DNA from: an uncultured Megasphaera sp.
Lineage (GTDB): Bacteria > Bacillota > Negativicutes > Veillonellales > Megasphaeraceae
Reading direction: 5' to 3'
Length of the DNA: 62,134 bases
Assembly: GCA_900540735.1 (NCBI GenBank)
Contig: UQHB01000014.1
Span: 1 to 62,134 of the forward strand
In this document: positions 8,320 through 16,955 of the stretch, piece by piece
Numbering within the stretch: the stretch's first letter is position 1
Layout: each line of letters begins with the position of its first letter
The notes under the pieces: model-generated
The model's input: the letters and a program-made list of their open reading frames with translations, nothing else
Database searches by the model: none
What the model was told of the DNA's origin: nothing
Program-made: the position numbers and the translations under genes

Positions 8320-8456
8320 TATAATTTGTATATCTAGGAAGTTACTTTCTCAGTACAACACAGAAACATGTAACAACCAGTTTTACAAATCGTACGAATA
8401 GACAGAGGGGCAAAGGTCGTGGCACGCTGGTTGTTCAATAGCAAGGAGGAACATTC
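8320..8456 (+). promoter_or_regulatory. glg operon promoter and structured leader
   Basis: TATAAT at 8320-8325 with a poor -35 (TTAATT, 17 bp upstream) gives a leader of about 125 nt. In it AACAACCAG (8372-8380) pairs perfectly with CTGGTTGTT (8427-8435), enclosing about 46 nt that include an AGAGGGGCAAAGG segment. The closing arm ends about 8 nt before AAGGAGG, so the fold could affect glgC translation. A shorter arm pair, GTTAC/GTAAC (8341-8345, 8370-8374), would compete with the long stem. No known riboswitch was recognised. Confidence 0.45.
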
Positions 8457-9611
8457 ATGAGAAAATCGAATTGTTTGTGTTTGGCAATGATTCTCGCTGG
8501 CGGTAAGGGTAGCCGCCTCGGTGTGTTAACCAAAGACCAAGCGAAACCAGGCGTGTTATTTGGCGGTAAATACCGCATCATTGACTTTCCGCTCAGTAAC
8601 TGCCGTCATTCTGGCATTGGGACCGTCGGGATTTTGACCCAGTATCAGCCGCTCGAATTGAACTGGTACGTCGGCAACGGCAGCTCGTGGGACTTAGATT
8701 CTGATACAGGCGGCACGTTCGTCTTACCGCCGTATACGAGTGACAACGGCTCGAACTGGTATCGCGGTACGGCTGATGCGATTTACCAAAATCTTAATTT
8801 CATGGAAATGGTCGGCGATGACTACGTGCTGATTTTATCAGGCGACCATATTTATTCCATGGATTACTCAAAAATGCTGGCGTTCCACAAAAAACATAAC
8901 GCTAGCGTCACGATCGGAACCATTCGCGTGCCTTGGGAAGAAGCAAGCCGTTTTGGCTTGATGGTAACGGACGATGCTATGCGGATTACGAAGTTCCAAG
9001 AAAAGCCAAAGAAACCGGAAAGTAATTTAGCGTCTATGGGTATTTATATTTTCAATCGGACTGTCTTAGAAAAATACCTCCGCGCTGATGCTAAAGATGA
9101 AACGTCAGAACACGATTTCGGGAAAAATGTTATTCCCGCTATGCTGGCAGACAAATTGCCGCTGTATGCCTATCCGTTTGAAGGGTACTGGAAAGATGTG
9201 GGCACCATTGAAAGCTTATGGCAGGCCAATATGGACCTTTTAGCTGATGACCCAAGTCTCGATTTAAACAATCCGAACTGGCGTATTTATTCAGGCAATC
9301 AGAATTTACCGCCTCATTTCATTGGGCCTAATGGCAGTGCGAAAAGTTCCCTCATTGCCGAAGGGGCAGATATTTTAGGGACTGTCGTCAATTCCGTCAT
9401 TTTCTATGATGTCACTATCGAAGAAGGCGCACGGGTTTCGGATTCTGTTGTCATGCCGGGGACAGTCATTAAAAAAGGGGCTGTCGTCGAAAAAGCCATT
9501 TTAGGCGAACGCTGCATGATTCATGAAAACGCTGTCGTTAAGAGTGACGACGGCAGCGTCAAAGTCTTAGGCCGTAAAGGTGAAAGTGCAGCAGCGGAAG
9601 GAGGAAAATAG
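8457..9611 (+). CDS. glgC: glucose-1-phosphate adenylyltransferase, catalytic subunit
   Basis: The enzyme makes ADP-glucose from ATP and glucose-1-phosphate, the committed step of glycogen synthesis. The nucleotidyltransferase loop MILAGGKGSRLGVLTKDQAKP is intact near residue 11. Other motifs present are SGDHIYSMDY, FQEKPKKPES and EGYWKDVGTIESLW. A left-handed beta-helix follows from about residue 300. Of 384 residues, the last few (SAAAEGGK) are a short tail. It is the first gene of a six-gene operon, and the glgD start lies 2 nt beyond its stop, so the two subunits are probably translated together and form a GlgCD heteromer. Confidence 0.97.
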   Translation: MRKSNCLCLAMILAGGKGSRLGVLTKDQAKPGVLFGGKYRIIDFPLSNCRHSGIGTVGILTQYQPLELNWYVGNGSSWDLDSDTGGTFVLPPYTSDNGSNWYRGTADAIYQNLNFMEMVGDDYVLILSGDHIYSMDYSKMLAFHKKHNASVTIGTIRVPWEEASRFGLMVTDDAMRITKFQEKPKKPESNLASMGIYIFNRTVLEKYLRADAKDETSEHDFGKNVIPAMLADKLPLYAYPFEGYWKDVGTIESLWQANMDLLADDPSLDLNNPNWRIYSGNQNLPPHFIGPNGSAKSSLIAEGADILGTVVNSVIFYDVTIEEGARVSDSVVMPGTVIKKGAVVEKAILGERCMIHENAVVKSDDGSVKVLGRKGESAAAEGGK

Positions 9612-9613
9612 GC

Positions 9614-10729
9614 ATGAGCACAGATATGATTGCAATGATAAATTTACGGGATGATAATTGTTTACCAGATATTAATGAAACGCGGCCCTTGGCGACGATG
9701 CCTATTGGCGGGAAGTTCCGCTTAATCGACTTTACTCTTTCGAATATCGTCAATGCCGGCATTGGCACTGTAGGCCTCTTGTTGTCGGCACAGTCCCGTT
9801 CCGTCTTAGACCACATTCGTTCCGGGAAAGATTGGGGCTTAGCCCGTAAAGGAGACGGCCTCTTCTATTTACCACCAGACCTTGAAGATATTCAGCATCC
9901 TGTAGAAGGGGATATTCGGGCGTATTATAAAAATTTGACCTTCGTCAAACGGGGCAATAAGCCTTATATTTTATTATCTGGCTGCGACATGGTACAGAAT
10001 ATCGACTACGATGAGCTCTTGCATTACCATCGTCATCACAACGCCGATGTTACCATTGTCTACCAGACGCAGCAAGAAGATTTTGGCCGTGATGGCTATG
10101 TTATTTCCGTAGGTGATAAGAACCGCGTCACCAATATTGAAGCTAAAATGGATATTAAAGCCGGGGATAATCTCTACCAGCGCAGTATCCTCATGGACAG
10201 TGAAATTTTCCAGCATTGCATTCGCCGGGCCCATGTCAAAGGGTATACGCACTTAGTGACGGACGTCTTAAAACGCAACGTCGACCGCCTGCGCATCTTT
10301 GGCTACAATTACACGGGCTTTGCCAAACGCATTGACTCTGTCCAGTCTTATTTTGATGTGAATATGGACTTCCTCCATGAAAGTACGTGGCATAATTTGT
10401 TCTTAAAGGACAAACAGCATCACATTTACACGAAAATCAAAGATGAAACGCCAACGAAGTACATGGAAGAAGCCAAGGTTCATAATTCCCTCGTAGCCAA
10501 CGGATGCATTATCGAAGGCCACGTGGAAAACTCTATTTTGTTCCGCAAGGTACGAGTAGGGAAGAATGCTGTTATTCGTAACAGCATTGTCATGCAGCAT
10601 ACGGTCATTGGCGATGATGCGCAGCTCGATTATGTCGTCTGCGACAAAAACTCGTCCATTCAACCGGAATCTGTCTTATCTGGCACGGAAGATCGCCCAT
10701 TGTGCATCCGTAAGTGCTACGTTTTGTAA
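9614..10729 (+). CDS. glgD: glucose-1-phosphate adenylyltransferase regulatory subunit GlgD
   Basis: A 371-residue paralogue of GlgC in the nucleotidyltransferase plus beta-helix fold. The ATP-binding GGKGSRL loop is missing; the N-terminus runs AMINLRDDNCLPDINETRPLA. That loss is characteristic of Firmicutes GlgD, which is thought to be non-catalytic and to stimulate GlgC. The ribosome binding site AAGGAGG lies inside the glgC 3' end. The phosphorylase gene begins 11 nt after its stop. Confidence 0.94.
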   Translation: MSTDMIAMINLRDDNCLPDINETRPLATMPIGGKFRLIDFTLSNIVNAGIGTVGLLLSAQSRSVLDHIRSGKDWGLARKGDGLFYLPPDLEDIQHPVEGDIRAYYKNLTFVKRGNKPYILLSGCDMVQNIDYDELLHYHRHHNADVTIVYQTQQEDFGRDGYVISVGDKNRVTNIEAKMDIKAGDNLYQRSILMDSEIFQHCIRRAHVKGYTHLVTDVLKRNVDRLRIFGYNYTGFAKRIDSVQSYFDVNMDFLHESTWHNLFLKDKQHHIYTKIKDETPTKYMEEAKVHNSLVANGCIIEGHVENSILFRKVRVGKNAVIRNSIVMQHTVIGDDAQLDYVVCDKNSSIQPESVLSGTEDRPLCIRKCYVL

Positions 10730-10740
10730 AGGGGAAAATT

Positions 10741-13173
10741 ATGAAGAAATGGCAGGATAAGGAAGAATTCAAACGAATTTTTACAGAAGCAGCGCACGTC
10801 CTTTGGGCAAAAGACCTGAAGGATTTGACGCTCAATGAAGTCTATCAGACCGTAGCGTATATGGTCCGAGACCTCATTAGTGAAGACTGGATTCGTACGT
10901 ACAAAGAGTATGATAAGAAAAAAGCGAAACAAGTCTATTATTTCTCTATCGAATTTTTACTTGGCCGCTTATTGGATTCCAACCTTATCGCTGTCGGCAT
11001 GGAAGATGTATGCCGTGATGGGTTACGTGATATGGGCTGGAATTTGGACGACGTCATTCCGCAAGAACGGGACCCAGGCCTCGGGAACGGCGGCTTAGGG
11101 CGGCTTGCAGCATGTTTTATCGATTCCTTAGCAGCCTTGCAAATGCCGGGCAACGGCTGCAGTATTCGTTATCAATACGGCCTCTTTAACCAGCGCATCA
11201 TGGACGGCCAGCAAGTCGAATTACCAGATAACTGGCTGGCTAACGGCTATCCGTGGGAAGTAAAGAAAGTTGATAAAGCCGTCAACGTCCGCTTTGGCGG
11301 CAACGCCTATATGCGGCCGACTGATGACGACGAACTGGAAGCAGTCCACGAAAAGTATTCTGCTGTCCGCGCCGTACCGTATGACGTGCCAATTATTGGC
11401 TATCGGAATAACACGGTCAATACGCTCCGTCTCTGGCGCGCTGAATACTCCCGTGAAGACGTGCTCAAAGAATTAGCAACCGGAGACCGGCATCAGGCAT
11501 TCCGCTACAAAAACGCGGTGCAAATGATTTCGCGTTTCTTGTATCCAGAAGATAAGACCGAAGACGGTCGCCGTCTCCGCCTCATGCAGGAATACTTCAT
11601 GGTTTCTGCAGGCGTACAAAGTATTGTCCGTCATTACAAGAAAAAATATAACGAAAGCATGCTGAACTTTGGCAAGTACATTGCCCTCCATATTAACGAT
11701 ACGCACCCGGCTCTCATTATTCCGGAATTAATGCGTATCCTCATGGATGAAGAAAAGCTCTCTTGGGACCAAGCGTGGAAGGTTACGAACGAAACCGTCG
11801 CCTACACAAACCACACGATTTTGCCGGAAGCCATGGAAAAATGGTCGATTCCGCTCTTCCAGTCGCTTTTGCCGCGGATTTACCTCATTGTTGAAGAAAT
11901 CAACAACCGGTGGCTCAAAGAAGTGCGCAAGAAATATCCAGGCCGTGACGACATTGCCCGTGACGTAGCTGTTCTTTGGGATGGTCAAGTCCACATGGCT
12001 CATTTATCCGTCTTAGGCGGTCATAGCGTCAACGGCGTCGCTGCCATTCATTCGCAGATTCTCAAAAATTCGACGCTCCATTCGTTCTATCTGTTCTTCC
12101 CAGAACGATTTAATAATAAGACCAATGGCATTACGCACCGCCGTTGGCTCGTTCAGTCCAATCCGCAGCTCTCCAGCCTCATTGACGAAGCTATTGGCGA
12201 CAAATGGCGGCTCCATCCGGAACGGCTCAGCGACCTCTTGCCCTTTGCTGATGACAAAGGGTTCCGTGAAAAGCTTTCTGGTGTCAAAGAATTGCGGAAA
12301 GAAATTTTAGCCAAACACATTAAAGACAAATACGGTCTCGTCGTCGATACGAAATCTATTTTTGATATTCAAATCAAGCGGATTCACTTGTATAAACGGC
12401 AGCTCCTCAATGTCTTGCATATTCTCCACTTGTACTATCTCTTGCGGGACAATCCAAAGATGAAAATCGTACCGCGAACCTTCCTTTTTGGTGGGAAAGC
12501 AGCCTCGAGCTATGGTGAAGCAAAGCAGACTATTAAGCTCATTAACGACGTGGCTGCTCTCGTCAACAGCGACCCGCGCGTGAGCAAGCAAGTGAAAGTC
12601 TTGTTCCTTGAAAACTATAACGTTTCCTTAGGGCAGCTCTTATTCCCGGCAGCCAATGTAAGTGAACAGATTTCTACAGCCGGGAAAGAAGCTTCCGGTA
12701 CAGGGAACATGAAATTTATGATGAACGGTGCCATTACGCTCGGTACGATGGATGGGGCAAATGTCGAAATCCACGAACGCGTAGGCGATGAAAACAGTGT
12801 CATCTTTGGCCTGCGTGCGGACGAAGTCATGAATTACTATCTCCACGGCGGCTATTCAGCGTGGAATATGTATGGTACAGACGAAAATATTCGCCGTCTC
12901 ATGGATTCCTTAGTCGATGGCTCCATTCAGGGCGATTCGTTCTACATGCTCTATGAATCCCTCCTCGACCGGAATGATGAATTCTTCGTCTTAAAAGACT
13001 TTGAACCGTACTGCAAAGCTCAAGGAGAAGTGGCAAGACGCTATACAGATCGCGACGGCTGGCTCCGTTCGAGTGTCATCAATATTGCTCAATCTGGATT
13101 CTTCTCCAGTGACCGGACGATTCAGGAATATGCCAACGACATTTGGCACATTAAACCAACGCCCGTAAAATAA
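10741..13173 (+). CDS. glgP: glycogen/starch/alpha-glucan phosphorylase
   Basis: The enzyme releases glucose-1-phosphate from glycogen chain ends using phosphate and PLP. At 810 residues it is full length. The PLP lysine motif EASGTGNMKFMMNGA is present near residue 660, and DPGLGNGGLGRLAACF lies near residue 115. I start it at ATG 10741 because AAGGGG precedes it; an upstream in-frame ATG at 10714 lies inside glgD and lacks a site. Having synthesis and breakdown enzymes in one operon is common in Firmicutes and suggests control at the enzyme level rather than by transcription. Confidence 0.96.
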   Translation: MKKWQDKEEFKRIFTEAAHVLWAKDLKDLTLNEVYQTVAYMVRDLISEDWIRTYKEYDKKKAKQVYYFSIEFLLGRLLDSNLIAVGMEDVCRDGLRDMGWNLDDVIPQERDPGLGNGGLGRLAACFIDSLAALQMPGNGCSIRYQYGLFNQRIMDGQQVELPDNWLANGYPWEVKKVDKAVNVRFGGNAYMRPTDDDELEAVHEKYSAVRAVPYDVPIIGYRNNTVNTLRLWRAEYSREDVLKELATGDRHQAFRYKNAVQMISRFLYPEDKTEDGRRLRLMQEYFMVSAGVQSIVRHYKKKYNESMLNFGKYIALHINDTHPALIIPELMRILMDEEKLSWDQAWKVTNETVAYTNHTILPEAMEKWSIPLFQSLLPRIYLIVEEINNRWLKEVRKKYPGRDDIARDVAVLWDGQVHMAHLSVLGGHSVNGVAAIHSQILKNSTLHSFYLFFPERFNNKTNGITHRRWLVQSNPQLSSLIDEAIGDKWRLHPERLSDLLPFADDKGFREKLSGVKELRKEILAKHIKDKYGLVVDTKSIFDIQIKRIHLYKRQLLNVLHILHLYYLLRDNPKMKIVPRTFLFGGKAASSYGEAKQTIKLINDVAALVNSDPRVSKQVKVLFLENYNVSLGQLLFPAANVSEQISTAGKEASGTGNMKFMMNGAITLGTMDGANVEIHERVGDENSVIFGLRADEVMNYYLHGGYSAWNMYGTDENIRRLMDSLVDGSIQGDSFYMLYESLLDRNDEFFVLKDFEPYCKAQGEVARRYTDRDGWLRSSVINIAQSGFFSSDRTIQEYANDIWHIKPTPVK

Positions 13174-13191
13174 GGGTATGAAGGATGTGGT

Positions 13192-15432
13192 ATGACCATG
13201 AAACTTAGCGCAATAGATGAGTATAGTACGTATTTATACCACCAAGGCACGAACGATGCAAGTTACCGCTTGTTTGGGTCTCATTTTACGGTACTGCGCC
13301 GCAAATCTTGCGTGCGCTTTGCCGTGTGGGCACCGCATGCACAAGCCGTAAGTGTCGTCGGTGATTTTAACAACTGGGATACGAAGGCTAATCCCATGGA
13401 ACGGTGCTCCGTAGGCAACGGTATTTGGCAGACCTATATTGAAGGTCTCGAAGAAGGGAATCTCTATAAGTACGCCATTACGACGAGCAGTGGCGAAGTT
13501 ATCTTAAAGAGCGACCCCTATGCCTTTGCAGCCGAACTTCGTCCTGGAACAGCGTCGAAATTGACGAAACTCCATTACACATGGAAGGATAAGAAATGGC
13601 AAGAAAGCCGTAGTGCCTACGATTCGTATACAGAACCAATGCTGACCTATGAAGTCCATCTCGGCTCGTGGCGGCGCGATGCAGACGGCAAGGTCTTGAC
13701 GTACAAAGAAACGGCTGACTTGCTCGTGGCCTACGTCAAAGACATGCATTACACGCACATCGAACTGATGCCCCTTTGTGAATATCCCTTCGATGGCTCG
13801 TGGGGCTATCAGGGGACAGGGTACTTTGCGGCGACCAGCCGCTATGGCAAGCCCGAAGAATTGATGTATCTCGTCGACCTTTGCCACCGCAACGGCATTG
13901 GTGTCATCCTCGACTGGGTACCCGGCCATTTTTGCCGCGATGCCCATGGGCTCCGTCATTTCGACGGTGAACCGTGCTACGAATCGGGCAATCCCATGTT
14001 AGCCGAAAACAAAGAATGGGACACGATGAACTTTGATTACGGTCGGACCGAAGTACAGTCCTTCCTCATTTCAAGTGCCCTCTTCTGGCTGACTCAGTAC
14101 CATATTGACGGCCTGCGCATCGACGCTGTAGCCAATATGCTCTATTTAGACTACGGCCATAAAGATGGGGGCTGGCAGCCTAATAAGTATGGCGGACGGG
14201 AAAATCTCGAAGCCATCGATTTCTTGCGGAAATTAAATACAGCCGTCTTTAAAGCTGTACCGCATGCCCTCATGATTGCCGAAGAATCATCCGCTTGGCC
14301 CCTCGTAACGAAGCCTGTCGATGCAGGCGGTCTGGGCTTTAACTACAAGTGGAATATGGGCTGGATGAACGACATGCTGCGTTACATGTCTATGGACCCG
14401 TTATTCCGCAAAGATAATCATAATCTCGTAACCTTCTCGCTGTGCTATGCGTTTTCAGAAAACTTTATCTTGCCCTTATCGCACGATGAAGTCGTCCATG
14501 GCAAGCATTCGCTACTTGACAAGATGCCCGGTGATTATTGGCAGAAGTTTGCCGGTCTCCGTGCCTTTTATGGGTACTGGATGTCTCACCCCGGCAAGAA
14601 GCTGCTCTTTATGGGCAGTGACTTTGGCCAATTCATTGAATGGAAATTCGATGATAGCTTAGACTGGCATTTACTCGATTATCCCATGCACAAAGCCATG
14701 CATGATTACGTCCGCAAGCTCAACGAGTATTACAATACACATCCTGAATTTTGGCAGGAAGATTGCGATTGGACAGGGTTCTCGTGGATTAGCTGCGACG
14801 ACCGCGACGACAGTGTCATTGCCTTTTATCGCAGTGGTGTCGATGACGCAAACGACTTGACTATCGTCGTTTGCAACTTTACGCCTGTAGTCCGTCACGA
14901 CTATCGCATTGGCGTACCGAAAGCAGGGACGTACGTAGAAGTCTTCAATAGTGATGCCGAAGCCTTTGGCGGCTCAAACGTCATCAATGAAGGAGATTTC
15001 GCCTCTGAAGAAAAACCAATGCATGGCTTAGACCAATCCATCGTCTTGACCTTGCCGCCTTTAGGGGTAACGTACTTTCGTCTCAAAGGGGCGGAAGATA
15101 AAAAAAAAGTAGTCACTACGTCCCGTAATCTTGGCATGACTCAGACACGCCGTCGTCGCAGCACTAAGACAGACGAAGCTGTCGAAACGGCGGCAGAAAC
15201 GCCAACGAAGGCCAAACGTACGCGGAAGACGACGAAAAAAGCAGGGACTACGAAGACTACTGCTACTACTGACGCACCGAAAAAACGCCGTGGCCGCCCA
15301 CGGAAAACAGCCGCATCCACAGCAGATGCGACGAAACCAAAGACGACAAGGCGCAAAAGAACAACAGCTCGTACTTCGGAAACTGTTACTACAACAAGTT
15401 CCGATACAAATACTACAACACCAAGGACATAA
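13192..15432 (+). CDS. glgB: 1,4-alpha-glucan branching enzyme with a basic AT-hook-like tail
   Basis: It forms alpha-1,6 branches in glycogen. The order is an N-terminal CBM48 domain (FAVWAPHAQAVSVVGDFNNW), a GH13 barrel with the nucleophile in GLRIDAVANMLY, the acid/base in IAEESSAW and LSHDEVVHGK, then a C-terminal beta domain ending near residue 635 (GVTYFRLKGAED). After this come about 109 extra residues rich in Lys, Arg and Thr, including KKRRGRPRK near residue 700, which matches an AT-hook core (GRP). Usual GlgB ends at 620-650 residues. The tail resembles histone H1-like or DNA-binding sequence and its role is unknown. ATG 13192 or ATG 13198 could be the start. Confidence 0.95.
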   Translation: MTMKLSAIDEYSTYLYHQGTNDASYRLFGSHFTVLRRKSCVRFAVWAPHAQAVSVVGDFNNWDTKANPMERCSVGNGIWQTYIEGLEEGNLYKYAITTSSGEVILKSDPYAFAAELRPGTASKLTKLHYTWKDKKWQESRSAYDSYTEPMLTYEVHLGSWRRDADGKVLTYKETADLLVAYVKDMHYTHIELMPLCEYPFDGSWGYQGTGYFAATSRYGKPEELMYLVDLCHRNGIGVILDWVPGHFCRDAHGLRHFDGEPCYESGNPMLAENKEWDTMNFDYGRTEVQSFLISSALFWLTQYHIDGLRIDAVANMLYLDYGHKDGGWQPNKYGGRENLEAIDFLRKLNTAVFKAVPHALMIAEESSAWPLVTKPVDAGGLGFNYKWNMGWMNDMLRYMSMDPLFRKDNHNLVTFSLCYAFSENFILPLSHDEVVHGKHSLLDKMPGDYWQKFAGLRAFYGYWMSHPGKKLLFMGSDFGQFIEWKFDDSLDWHLLDYPMHKAMHDYVRKLNEYYNTHPEFWQEDCDWTGFSWISCDDRDDSVIAFYRSGVDDANDLTIVVCNFTPVVRHDYRIGVPKAGTYVEVFNSDAEAFGGSNVINEGDFASEEKPMHGLDQSIVLTLPPLGVTYFRLKGAEDKKKVVTTSRNLGMTQTRRRRSTKTDEAVETAAETPTKAKRTRKTTKKAGTTKTTATTDAPKKRRGRPRKTAASTADATKPKTTRRKRTTARTSETVTTTSSDTNTTTPRT

Positions 15433-15462
15433 CTATTTTTTACAGGAAAGTGGGGGAGCAAA

Positions 15463-16899
15463 ATGAACGTATTGTTTGTCGCATCCGAAGCCGTTCCGTT
15501 CATAAAAACGGGAGGTCTCGCCGATGTCATGGGATCCTTACCTAAGGCCCTGGCTGCAGATGGCGTAGATGTCCGTTTGGTCATTCCAAAATACAGTGCT
15601 ATTGGAGAACAGTTCCAAGCACAAATGGAACATGTCGTAACAGGGACAGTCAACTTAGCTTGGCGGCAATTATACTTTGGTGTCGATGAAGTCAAACTAG
15701 ATGGTGTTACAGTCTATTTCATTGACAATGAATGGTATTTTAAACGGAAAAAACTCTATGGCTATGGCGATGACGCTGAACGGTTTGCCTATTTCTGCCG
15801 TGCCGTCTTGACCATGTTACCGCAAGTCGGGTTCAAACCGGATATTATCCATTGCAACGATTGGCATACAGGGTTGCTTGGCGTATTTTTAAAACAAGAC
15901 TTTTATCATGACCCGTTCTATCAGGGCATAAAGGTCATTTATACGATTCACAACTTAAAATATCAAGGCCGTTTTGCTCCGTCCATTATGCAGGACGTCA
16001 TCGGCTTGCCACAAGAACTCTTTGATAATGGCGACCTCGAATGCGATGGCGACGTAAATTACTTAAAATCCGGCCTTGTCTATGCAGACTACATTACGAC
16101 GGTCAGCCCGACGTACGCCCATGAAATTACGTATCCGTACTTCGGTGAAGGCCTGGATACGTACATGCGCGACCATCAAGATAAAATCGTCGGTATCATC
16201 AACGGCATCGATACGGATGCGTATAATCCCAGCAAAGACAGCCACATTGTGGAAGAATACAGCGTCCTCGATGGGCGTGGCGGCAAACGAGTCAACAAAG
16301 ATGCACTGCGCCGGGAATTAGGCCTGCCAGTACGGCGCGGCGTGCCCATGCTCGCTATCATCTCCCGTCTCGTCGAAGATAAGGGCATGGATCTCATCAC
16401 AGCCATTATGGACGAACTCATCGAAGATGACGTACAACTCGTCATCTTAGGCACTGGCGACCAAGGCTACGAAGATGCATTCCGCGATTTAGCAAACCGC
16501 TATCCGACGAAGGTCTCGGCCAATATCCTCTTTGATGAAGGATTAGCTCATCGCATCTATGCAGCATCTGATATTTTCCTCATGCCGTCTCGGTACGAAC
16601 CATGCGGCCTGAGTCAGCTCATTGCCCTTCGTTATGGTGCTGTGCCTGTTGTCCGCGAAACCGGCGGCTTACGAGATACAGTCATTCCTTTCGATAAATA
16701 TGAAAATACAGGCAACGGCTTGACCTTCCCGAACTTCAACGCTCATGAACTCTTATTTACAGCAAAGAAAGCCTTGGGCTATTACGAAGATTCGGCCTTG
16801 TGGGCTAACATCGTCCGCAACGCTATGAATAGCGACTACAGCTGGAAGAAATCGGCTGCAGCGTATCTTGATTTATACCAAAAAACGATTGGTGAATAA
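15463..16899 (+). CDS. glgA: glycogen synthase (ADP-glucose, GT5)
   Basis: It transfers glucose from ADP-glucose to the growing alpha-1,4 chain. The N-terminal ADP-glucose motif is KTGGLADV (from residue 15), HCNDWHTGL lies near residue 127, and the C-terminal Rossmann half has PSRYEPCGLSQLIALRYG and VRETGGLRDTV. The length of 478 residues is standard. The gap to glgB is 30 nt with a GTGGGGGAG-type site. A hairpin with a T-run follows the stop and may lower expression of the next gene. Confidence 0.97.
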   Translation: MNVLFVASEAVPFIKTGGLADVMGSLPKALAADGVDVRLVIPKYSAIGEQFQAQMEHVVTGTVNLAWRQLYFGVDEVKLDGVTVYFIDNEWYFKRKKLYGYGDDAERFAYFCRAVLTMLPQVGFKPDIIHCNDWHTGLLGVFLKQDFYHDPFYQGIKVIYTIHNLKYQGRFAPSIMQDVIGLPQELFDNGDLECDGDVNYLKSGLVYADYITTVSPTYAHEITYPYFGEGLDTYMRDHQDKIVGIINGIDTDAYNPSKDSHIVEEYSVLDGRGGKRVNKDALRRELGLPVRRGVPMLAIISRLVEDKGMDLITAIMDELIEDDVQLVILGTGDQGYEDAFRDLANRYPTKVSANILFDEGLAHRIYAASDIFLMPSRYEPCGLSQLIALRYGAVPVVRETGGLRDTVIPFDKYENTGNGLTFPNFNAHELLFTAKKALGYYEDSALWANIVRNAMNSDYSWKKSAAAYLDLYQKTIGE

Positions 16900-16914
16900 T
16901 CACTATGCAATACG

Positions 16915-16940
16915 ACCCCTGTCTGTTGGCAGGGGTTTTT
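16915..16940 (+). terminator. hairpin with T-run between glgA and the GH13-GH77 gene
   Basis: A 7-bp stem, ACCCCTG with CAGGGGT, an 8-nt loop and TTTTT. It lies inside the operon just before the next ribosome binding site (16943-16949), so it may act as a partial terminator. Confidence 0.7.
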
Positions 16941-16955
16941 CATAAAGGAGAACCT

